DNA of 64,000 nucleotides from Bacteroidota bacterium (lineage in GTDB: Bacteria > Bacteroidota > Bacteroidia > Flavobacteriales > Weeksellaceae). The stretch's first letter is position 1, and each line of letters begins with the position of its first letter. The stretch covers positions 1-64,000 of the forward strand of contig JAFAGO010000010.1 in assembly GCA_023422635.1 (NCBI GenBank). The letters run 5' to 3'. Both the position numbers and the translations under genes were made by a program. This document shows positions 58,353-64,000 of the stretch, one piece after another. Below the pieces are notes generated by a model. It did no database searches. It was not told the DNA's origin and was given only the letters and a program-made list of their open reading frames with translations.

Positions 58353-58985
58353 TTATCTAAACTGGTATGTTTCCGGAAGATAAGCATCTACTTTGCGATA
58401 CTTTGTACTCTTCTCGTTTTCATACTTATCGGAAATTAGAATTCCTGAAAGATGATCAATTTCGTGTTGAAAAATTACAGCGGTAAAACCTTCCACCATT
58501 TCGCTGTGTTTTTTACCATCCGTTGTATAATATTCCAATTGTATAACCTTGGATCGGTAAAAATTTTCTCGAAAAACATCAATTGATAGATCGCCTTCGG
58601 GACCTAAATTTTGTAGTGCAGATTTCCAAGTTATTTTCGGATTAATAAAATACTCCAAAGGATTTCCTGCTTTATCGAAACGTTGCACCCAAATGATATT
58701 GCGATTAATTCCCACTTGCGGCGCTGCAATACCCACTCCGCCACCTGTTGATTGAAGTGCAAGTTTCATTCTTTCCACTAAAATTTTGGTGTACTTGTTT
58801 TTGGGTTTTACTTCTTGAGATTTTGCGAGAAGAACCGATTTTTCGTGGTTATCCGAAATATTATAAATCGGCAACGCTGTTTTTACGTCGCCGTTATTAA
58901 TGAGCGCAATTTCTTGTTTCGAAAAACTTGTTTGCGCAGATGCGAAATTAATGGCCAACACGACCACCAAAAGTACTTTATTCAT
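58353..58985 (-). CDS. Exported peptide deformylase-like protein with an altered metal motif
   Basis: 210 residues with the deformylase fold. Motif 1 is GGGVGIAAPQVG (about 81-92) and motif 3 is QHEIDHLSG (H174, E175, H178). Motif 2, normally EGCLS with the metal-binding Cys, reads EGDLS (D132). The N-terminus (MNKVLLVVVLAINFASAQ) is a clear signal peptide, unlike cytosolic deformylases. It is therefore probably periplasmic, with Asp instead of Cys at the metal, and is unlikely to be the housekeeping enzyme. The substrate is unknown. Confidence 0.85.
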   Translation of the reverse strand: MNKVLLVVVLAINFASAQTSFSKQEIALINNGDVKTALPIYNISDNHEKSVLLAKSQEVKPKNKYTKILVERMKLALQSTGGGVGIAAPQVGINRNIIWVQRFDKAGNPLEYFINPKITWKSALQNLGPEGDLSIDVFRENFYRSKVIQLEYYTTDGKKHSEMVEGFTAVIFQHEIDHLSGILISDKYENEKSTKYRKVDAYLPETYQFR

Positions 58986-58991
58986 CTTAAT

Positions 58992-59282
58992 TTAGAAGGT
59001 TTTAAATCCTTTATACACTTCAGTTGCTTGTTCCAACATGGGTACAGATGCAATTCGGAAATCTGTTAAATGTTCGCTTCCGTTATGTGCAAAATGATGT
59101 TCTTCCGATTCCCAAAGCTCAACAATAAAGAAAACACCTTTGTTATTTTTATCTTCAATTAAATCGTACTGAAGGCATCCTTCTTCTTTTCTGGTTTCGT
59201 TCACCAGCTTTTTAAAAAGCTCAATAGAATCCATTAAATAGTTTTCTTTCACACGAAAAAGCGCAACGATGTAGAGTTTCAT
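58992..59282 (-). CDS. Antibiotic biosynthesis monooxygenase (ABM) domain protein
   Basis: A 96-residue single ABM domain, a dimeric ferredoxin-like barrel (YIVALFRVKENY, CLQYDLIEDKNN, FIVELWESEEHHFAHNGSEHL). This family includes putative quinol monooxygenases; the substrate is unknown. It lies 6 bp upstream of the exported deformylase-like gene on the same strand, so the two form one unit. A -7 promoter box is at 59300-59307. Confidence 0.85.
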   Translation of the reverse strand: MKLYIVALFRVKENYLMDSIELFKKLVNETRKEEGCLQYDLIEDKNNKGVFFIVELWESEEHHFAHNGSEHLTDFRIASVPMLEQATEVYKGFKTF

Positions 59283-59299
59283 TTCATTTTAAATTTCAG

Positions 59300-59307
59300 C
59301 AAATGTA
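59300..59307 (-). promoter_or_regulatory. -7 promoter element for the ABM-deformylase-like unit
   Basis: Minus-strand TACATTTG fits TAnnTTTG, with 17 bp between it and the ABM start. Confidence 0.5.
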
Positions 59308-59383
59308 GAAAAACAAGTGAAAAAACGTGTAGAAAAACTTATTTTTTACATTTTTGCGAATTTCGTAATAAACGCTTCCAAAA

Positions 59384-59413
59384 TTGTGAAGTTTTTAAAA
59401 ATGTTTATATTTG
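59384..59413 (+). promoter_or_regulatory. Promoter of the E2 gene
   Basis: TTG (59384-59386), 19 bp, then TATATTTG (59406-59413). This fits both Bacteroidota elements and shows that the E2 gene starts at the ATG at 59435, not at the in-frame TTG at 59411. Confidence 0.7.
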
Positions 59414-59434
59414 TACGTAACCAAAATTCCTACA

Positions 59435-60751
59435 ATGGCAGATTATCAGTTATTACTTCCTTCGATGGGTGAAGGGGTAATGGAAGCAACCATTATCGAT
59501 TGGCTTGTAAAAGAAGGCGATCATATTTCGGAAGACGATTCCGTGGTTGAAATTGCAACAGACAAAGTAGATTCAGATGTTCCAACGCCTGTTTCGGGAA
59601 CGGTAAAAAAATTACTGAAACAAAAAGACGACATTGCAAAAGTGGGAGAAGTGATTGCAATTCTAGAAATAGAAGGCGATAGCGATAGCGCTGCACCAAT
59701 TGAAAATCAAGAAGCATCCAACACAGAACCTACCGCTGAAGTAATTTCTGAATTGGAAAAACCGCTTAAAGCCAATACTCCACAACAATTTTCAGGAGAA
59801 GTTTACCTTTCTCCACTAGTAAAATCGATTGCTACACAAGAAAATATCACCGAGACAGAACTGAAAACAATTAAAGGTTCTGGATTAGAAAATAGAATTA
59901 CAAAAGAAGATATTTTAGCGTACGTTCAAAATCGTGGACAAGCTACCGTAAATTCCCCACAAGAAACAAAAGTGGAAAGTACACCAATCGTTTCTTCAAC
60001 AGCGAAACCAACAGCTCCGGTTCAACCCATTTCTGTGAGTGCTGGTGAAGAGATTATTCCGATGGATCGCATGCGGAAAATTATCGCCGAAAATATGGTG
60101 AAAGCAAAACAGATTGCTCCACATGTAACCTCATTTATTGAAACCGACGTTACCAATGTTGTAAAATGGAGAAATCAGCATAAATCTGAATTTGAAAAAC
60201 GCGAAGGCGAAAGACTTACCTTTATGCCAATTTTCATTCACGCTGTTGTAAAAGCCATTCAAGATTACCCAATGATTAACGTATCGGTAAACGGTGAAAA
60301 TATCATTAAAAAGAAAAACATCAATATAGGAATGGCAACTGCACTTCCGGACGGAAACTTAATTGTTCCGGTTATTAAAAATGCAGATCAACTTTCTCTT
60401 TCTGGTTTAGCAAAAGCCATTAACGATTTGGCCTATCGTGCCAGAAACAAAAAATTAAAGCCAGAAGATACGCAAGGCGCTACCTACACTATTTCGAATG
60501 TGGGAAGTTTTGGAAATCTTATGGGAACCCCAATTATTCCGCAACCTCAAGTTGCTATTTTGGCGATTGGTGCAATTGTTAAAAAACCTGCTGTTTTAGA
60601 AACCGCTGATGGCGATGTGATTGCGATTCGCAATTTGATGTTCATGTCGCATTCTTACGATCACCGTGTTGTAGACGGAAGTTTAGGAGGAATGTTTTTA
60701 AAACACGTTCACGATTACCTTCAAAATTGGGATATTAACACCGAAATATAA
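59435..60751 (+). CDS. 2-oxo acid dehydrogenase E2 (dihydrolipoamide acyltransferase)
   Basis: 438 residues from the ATG at 59435. The N-terminal lipoyl domain carries the lipoylated Lys (K44) in IATDKVDSDVPTPV. The peripheral subunit-binding domain is SPLVKSIATQENI to RITKEDILAYV (about 127-165). The C-terminal catalytic domain has the active-site HSYDHRVVDG. The DKVDSDVP lipoyl motif suggests the branched-chain 2-oxo acid or a related complex rather than pyruvate dehydrogenase, but this is not certain. E1 and E3 are not adjacent. Confidence 0.92.
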   Translation: MADYQLLLPSMGEGVMEATIIDWLVKEGDHISEDDSVVEIATDKVDSDVPTPVSGTVKKLLKQKDDIAKVGEVIAILEIEGDSDSAAPIENQEASNTEPTAEVISELEKPLKANTPQQFSGEVYLSPLVKSIATQENITETELKTIKGSGLENRITKEDILAYVQNRGQATVNSPQETKVESTPIVSSTAKPTAPVQPISVSAGEEIIPMDRMRKIIAENMVKAKQIAPHVTSFIETDVTNVVKWRNQHKSEFEKREGERLTFMPIFIHAVVKAIQDYPMINVSVNGENIIKKKNINIGMATALPDGNLIVPVIKNADQLSLSGLAKAINDLAYRARNKKLKPEDTQGATYTISNVGSFGNLMGTPIIPQPQVAILAIGAIVKKPAVLETADGDVIAIRNLMFMSHSYDHRVVDGSLGGMFLKHVHDYLQNWDINTEI

Positions 60752-60756
60752 AATAG

Positions 60757-60779
60757 AAAACCTCCAAATCGGAGGTTTT
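60757..60779 (+). terminator. Rho-independent terminator of the E2 gene
   Basis: A 9-bp stem AAAACCTCC/GGAGGTTTT with a five-base loop and a T-run, 6 bp after the stop. The rest of the gap to clc (60780-60958) shows no gene. Confidence 0.9.
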
Positions 60780-60958
60780 TCTGTTTTCTAAAAACGAAAG
60801 AAGCATTGGTAATTTTTTAAAGCTTTTTTTGAAAGAACTTCCGTGCATTAAACAATGTTAATTTTTTCGATTTCGAAATTCAATGCTTCGATAAAGATTG
60901 TCGTTGGGACGAATTACAAACTGTAGACTTTCTGTCGTAACAAACAGACCACTCCTTT

Positions 60959-60989
60959 TTGTTCAATTTCCTCATAAAAACTACATTTG
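60959..60989 (+). promoter_or_regulatory. Promoter of clc, probably leaderless
   Basis: TTG (60959-60961), 20 bp, then TACATTTG (60982-60989), then four bases (CAAA) and the clc ATG at 60994. The predicted transcription start falls at the start codon. Confidence 0.65.
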
Positions 60990-60993
60990 CAAA

Positions 60994-62382
60994 ATGAATA
61001 AGATATGGAGATTCATCCGTAGAAAACTTAAACATTCTTTTGATAATATTCGCAACGAAAACCTGAAATACAATTTACTTCAGGCGATACCTTTTTGGAT
61101 AGGTTCCGTAATTACAGGGATTTTCGCGGTTTTGTATGCACAACTTTTCCATTGGGGCGAAGTTTTATTGCAAAAAACAATGGAATGGCATTCTTGGTTG
61201 ATCTTCATCATTGCTCCGATCGGTTTTGTCGCATCTTGGTGGTTGGTAAAGGAGTTTGCACCTTACGCAAAAGGCAGCGGAATTCCTCAAGTGATGGCAG
61301 CGGTACAATTGGCAAATCCTAAAGAGCACAAGCTTATTCGCAATTTATTAAGTTTAAAAATTTTATTCTTCAAAATCTTATCCTCTGTAATTTTGGTAAT
61401 TGCTGGTGGTGCAATTGGTCGCGAGGGACCAACCATTCAAATTGCAGGATCCATTTTTCGAAAAGTATATGAATATTTACCGAAATGGTGGCCGAAAATT
61501 TCTAAGAAAAATATGATCCTCACTGGTGCAGCGGCCGGACTTTCTGCTGCGTTTAATACTCCACTTGGAGGAATTGTATTTGCAGTAGAAGAACTCTCCA
61601 AAACGCATCTCAATTATTTTAAAACGGCGCTTTTTACCGCTGTAATAATTGCAGGTTTAACGGCTCAAACTTTAGCAGGTTCTTATTTATATCTAGGCTA
61701 TCCCAAAACGCAAGATGTTTCACTGTGGGTTTTATTGCCTGTGGTTTTAGTTTCGGGTGTAAGCGGAATTATGGCAAGTCGACTTTCTGTAATTATGTTA
61801 TCCATTAATAAATGGAAAGCAAAAAATTTAAAATCAACATCCGATAATATTTTATTTTTGGTGAGTTGTGCTTTGTTTTTGGCAACAATTGCATACTTTA
61901 TTAATGGAGAAATTTTAGGATCCGGAAAGCAAATTATGGATCGTGTATTGTTTACCGAAAATAAGCACGAAGAATGGTACGTACCTATTTTTAGAATGAT
62001 TGGTCCAGCGCTGTCGTTCACATCCGGCGGTTCAGGAGGAATTTTTGCTCCAGCACTTTCAGCAGGAGCTTCTGTGGGATCTGTACTTTCTGGATGGGTT
62101 CAGCTGAGTCCAAACGAATCCAATGTGGTGATTCTCGCAGGAATGGTTGCTTTTTTAACCGGAATTACGCGTGCTCCTTTTACATCTGCTATATTGGTTT
62201 TGGAAATGACGGATCGCCACTCCTTAATATTCCATCTAATGCTTGCAGGAATGATTTCGTCCATCTTTTCTTTGCTCATCAGCAAACATTCTCTTTATGA
62301 TACTTTAAAAATTGGCTTTTTGGCGGAACTTCGAAAAACACTCCCAAGATCATCCTCAATTCAACCAAAACTTCCGAAGTAA
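60994..62382 (+). CDS. ClC-family chloride channel/transporter
   Basis: 462 residues from the ATG at 60994; the frame extends upstream to 60898, across the promoter, so that start is rejected. It has about ten or more membrane helices. ClC signatures are GSGIPQV, GGAIGREGPTIQIAG (the gating Glu is present in GREGP), LSAAFNTPLGGIVFAVEEL, and SGGSGGIFAPALSAGA. The C-terminus has no CBS domains. Chloride/proton exchange is likely. Confidence 0.93.
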   Translation: MNKIWRFIRRKLKHSFDNIRNENLKYNLLQAIPFWIGSVITGIFAVLYAQLFHWGEVLLQKTMEWHSWLIFIIAPIGFVASWWLVKEFAPYAKGSGIPQVMAAVQLANPKEHKLIRNLLSLKILFFKILSSVILVIAGGAIGREGPTIQIAGSIFRKVYEYLPKWWPKISKKNMILTGAAAGLSAAFNTPLGGIVFAVEELSKTHLNYFKTALFTAVIIAGLTAQTLAGSYLYLGYPKTQDVSLWVLLPVVLVSGVSGIMASRLSVIMLSINKWKAKNLKSTSDNILFLVSCALFLATIAYFINGEILGSGKQIMDRVLFTENKHEEWYVPIFRMIGPALSFTSGGSGGIFAPALSAGASVGSVLSGWVQLSPNESNVVILAGMVAFLTGITRAPFTSAILVLEMTDRHSLIFHLMLAGMISSIFSLLISKHSLYDTLKIGFLAELRKTLPRSSSIQPKLPK

Positions 62383-62409
62383 ATCACATTAAAAAGAGAG
62401 TGTACGCAT

Positions 62410-62440
62410 TTGTTCACTTCAAAAATAATTTCTATCTTTG
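62410..62440 (+). promoter_or_regulatory. Promoter of rpsF-rpsR-rplI
   Basis: TTG (62410-62412), 20 bp, then TATCTTTG (62433-62440). This is close to ideal for a strong Bacteroidota housekeeping promoter, with a leader of about 25 nt before rpsF. Confidence 0.75.
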
Positions 62441-62469
62441 CAGCTTCAAATAACTAATATATATTCATT

Positions 62470-62811
62470 ATGAACAACTACGAAACTGTTTTCATTTTAA
62501 CTCCCGTTCTATCTGACACTCAGGTGGAGGAAGCAGTGAAAAAATTTGAAGACCTTTTAAAAGAAAAAGGTTGCGAAATTGTTGCCAAAGAAAATTGGGG
62601 ACTTAAAAAATTGGCTTACCCAATCCAATTGAAAAAGAATGGCTTTTATACTTTGATCGAATTCAAAGGCGAAGGTTCTGTAGTAGCAGATTTAGAAATC
62701 GCTTACAAACGTGACGAAAGAGTAATTCGTTACTTAACTACAAAACTAGACAAGCACGCAGTAGATTACGCTGTTACAAGAAGAGCGAAAGTAAAATCTG
62801 CTAGAGCTTAA
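62470..62811 (+). CDS. rpsF: 30S ribosomal protein bS6
   Basis: 113 residues. The typical opening is MNNYETVFILTPVLSD, with ENWGLKKLAYPIQLKKNGFYTLIEF and a C-terminal basic tail. It binds bS18 in the 30S platform. It is the first gene of the conserved rpsF-rpsR-rplI operon. Confidence 0.97.
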   Translation: MNNYETVFILTPVLSDTQVEEAVKKFEDLLKEKGCEIVAKENWGLKKLAYPIQLKKNGFYTLIEFKGEGSVVADLEIAYKRDERVIRYLTTKLDKHAVDYAVTRRAKVKSARA

Positions 62812-62841
62812 TTTTTTTTAAACCCTTAAAAACCAAAAGAA

Positions 62842-63144
62842 ATGGCAATCGACGAAATGGCACAACAAGCCGCTCAAGGTGGAGAATCTGAAGTAAAATT
62901 CCTTACTCCGCTTGATATTAATACAAAATCTGAAAAAAAATACTGTAGATTCAAAAAATTCGGTATTAAACACGTAGATTATAAAGATGCAGATTTTCTT
63001 CTTCAGTTTGTAAACGAACAAGGAAAAATTCTTCCAAGAAGATACACTGGAACTTCCCTTAAATATCAAAGAAAAGTTTCTGCTGCAATCAAAAGAGCAA
63101 GACACCTTGCACTTATGCCTTACGTAGCTGACTTATTGAAATAA
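62842..63144 (+). CDS. rpsR: 30S ribosomal protein bS18
   Basis: 100 residues with an N-terminal extension. The core includes YCRFKKFGIKHVDYKD, ILPRRYTGTSLKYQRKV and the C-terminal AIKRARHLALMPY. The conserved pairing with bS6 is reflected in the operon order. Gap from rpsF is 30 bp. Confidence 0.97.
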   Translation: MAIDEMAQQAAQGGESEVKFLTPLDINTKSEKKYCRFKKFGIKHVDYKDADFLLQFVNEQGKILPRRYTGTSLKYQRKVSAAIKRARHLALMPYVADLLK

Positions 63145-63209
63145 TCGTATATTGTTGGCTACAGAAAAATTCTGTGCCTAACTTTTAAACTTTAAAAAAG
63201 GACAACAAC

Positions 63210-63728
63210 ATGGAAATTATCCTAAAAAAAGACGTAGAAAACTTAGGACTTGAGTTTGATACTGTAAACGTAAAACCTGGTTACGCTAGAAACTTCCTTA
63301 TTCCACAAGGATATGCACTTTTAGCAACACCAAAAAATAGAGCAGCCTTAGCAGAAACGCTAGAAAGCAGAAAAGAAGAAGAAGCTAAATTGATCGCTGC
63401 AGCAAACGCTAAAGTTGAACAATTGAAGAAAACTCCAGTAACTATTGCAACTAAAGTTGGTAGCGGAGATAAACTTTTCGGATCTGTAAACAACGCAACT
63501 CTTGCAGAAGCTTTAGAAAAAGCGGGCGTACAAATCGACAGAAAATACATCAAAATCCCTGGAAACACAATTAAAAGAACTGGTAAATTTACCGCTCTTG
63601 TTCGTCTTCACAGAGATGTTGAGTACAACTATGAATTCGATGTTGTTTCCGACGCTCCAGTTGCACCTGCAGCTCCAAAAGCAGAAGCTAAAAAACAAGA
63701 AAGTACTGAAGAATCAGCAGAAGCTTAA
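63210..63728 (+). CDS. rplI: 50S ribosomal protein bL9
   Basis: 172 residues. The N-terminal 23S-binding domain is MEIILKKDVENLGLEFDTVNVKPGYARNFL-like, and a central helix and C-terminal domain with GSGDKLFGSVNNATLAEAL follow. An Ala/Glu/Lys-rich tail (about 147-172) beyond the usual bL9 end is common in Bacteroidota. A strong AAAAAAGGA stretch lies ahead of the start. Confidence 0.97.
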   Translation: MEIILKKDVENLGLEFDTVNVKPGYARNFLIPQGYALLATPKNRAALAETLESRKEEEAKLIAAANAKVEQLKKTPVTIATKVGSGDKLFGSVNNATLAEALEKAGVQIDRKYIKIPGNTIKRTGKFTALVRLHRDVEYNYEFDVVSDAPVAPAAPKAEAKKQESTEESAEA

Positions 63729-63755
63729 TTTTCAGTTTCTTTTACAATTGATAAA

Positions 63756-63787
63756 AACTGTTTCACTTGGTGAAGCAGTTTTTTTTA
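63756..63787 (+). terminator. Rho-independent terminator of the rpsF operon
   Basis: An 11-bp stem (63756-63766 with 63770-63780, one G-U) with a three-base loop and a T-run. Confidence 0.85.
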
Positions 63788-63844
63788 TCATTACCTTTAC
63801 CATCCAAAAAAAACCTTTCGAAAGATTTACCTTTAACTAAACGT

Positions 63845-64000
63845 ATGGAGAATATTAAAAAATTCGGGCTTATTGGCAGAAATATTTCCTATTCCTTTTC
63901 AAAAAAATACTTTGAAGAAAAGTTTAAAAAACTACTTGTAAAAAATCATTCCTACGAACTTTATCATTTGGATACGATTGCTGATTTTAAAGATCTGCTT
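63845..64000 (+). CDS. aroE: Shikimate dehydrogenase, 5' part
   Basis: The first 52 codons of a gene cut by the window end. The translation starts MENIKKFGLIGRNISYSFSK and continues KYFEEKF; the FGLIGxNISYSFSxxYF segment is the substrate-binding N-terminus of AroE, where the S-x-S motif binds shikimate. It makes shikimate for chorismate, the precursor used by TrpE. Identification rests only on the N-terminus. Confidence 0.85.
   Translation, partial: MENIKKFGLIGRNISYSFSKKYFEEKFKKLLVKNHSYELYHLDTIADFKDLL

Noticed and set aside
59411..59434. Upstream in-frame TTG start for the E2 gene
   Set aside because: It overlaps the -7 promoter element TATATTTG; the ATG at 59435 gives the normal lipoyl-domain start.
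60898..60993. 32-residue N-terminal extension of the ClC protein
   Set aside because: The segment contains the TTG-N20-TACATTTG promoter and does not resemble ClC proteins.
63598..63840. 80-codon plus-strand ORF over the end of rplI
   Set aside because: It overlaps rplI in another frame and runs through the terminator; its translation is low-complexity.
1..64000. CRISPR array, prophage or integrase
   Set aside because: No direct repeats with unique spacers were seen, and no Cas, phage structural or integrase proteins. The heptad arrays have no spacers.

Overview
This is an AT-rich window from a member of the Bacteroidota, most likely class Flavobacteriia near the Chryseobacterium/Weeksellaceae group. 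The evidence is a secreted protein with a type IX secretion sorting tail, many Bacteroidota-type promoters (TAnnTTTG, some with TTG about 20 nt upstream), a large LepB, DUF5683 next to parAB, and generally flavobacterial gene neighbourhoods. The species cannot be named from sequence alone.

Layout: 1-571 holds a decayed partial gene and two identical tRNA-Asp genes. 702-9024 (minus) holds thioredoxin, a cysteine desulfurase, a four-gene set closely resembling the mycobacterial decaprenyl-phosphoryl-arabinose pathway (UbiA-type phosphoribosyltransferase, DprE1-like oxidase, DprE2-like reductase, HAD phosphatase), an OmpA lipoprotein, a lipocalin-like lipoprotein and a subtilase. 9024-15512 is the parA-parB-DUF5683-dapB-lepB-wbqC housekeeping run plus tonB. 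15891-26788 is mostly housekeeping: purA, hpt, adk, obgE, fabH, corA, DNA polymerase III delta-prime, a lipid kinase and gyrB. 27081-31810 is accessory: DUF2141, an epimerase with a divergent TetR regulator, and a truncated response regulator followed by three exported proteins. 31867-37983 is gltD-gltB. 38404-41782 is a gamma-butyrolactone catabolic operon like Agrobacterium blcABC (attKLM). 41951-45501 is a heme-peroxidase cassette (DyP, catalase-like, hypothetical) bracketed by a 62-bp exact direct repeat of the lysS 3' end. lysS, two small lipoproteins and a T9SS substrate follow.

49520-57193 is a complete tryptophan operon, trpL-E-G-D-C-F-[REP-associated transposase]-B-A. It has a Trp-rich leader peptide with an attenuator. 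Nearly every gene junction carries degenerate heptanucleotide arrays that run into the coding ends. Two copies of a structured element, resembling the Flavo-1 RNA type, lie between trpE and trpG and beyond trpA. The window ends with tRNA-Pro, lipB, an exported deformylase-like protein, a 2-oxo acid dehydrogenase E2, a ClC channel, rpsF-rpsR-rplI and the start of aroE.

The most unusual items are the heptad arrays at gene ends, the trp attenuator, the lysS-flanked peroxidase island with a free-standing LysS tail peptide, the arabinose-type pathway, the exported deformylase-like protein with an altered metal motif, and a set of probably leaderless promoters with identical spacing.
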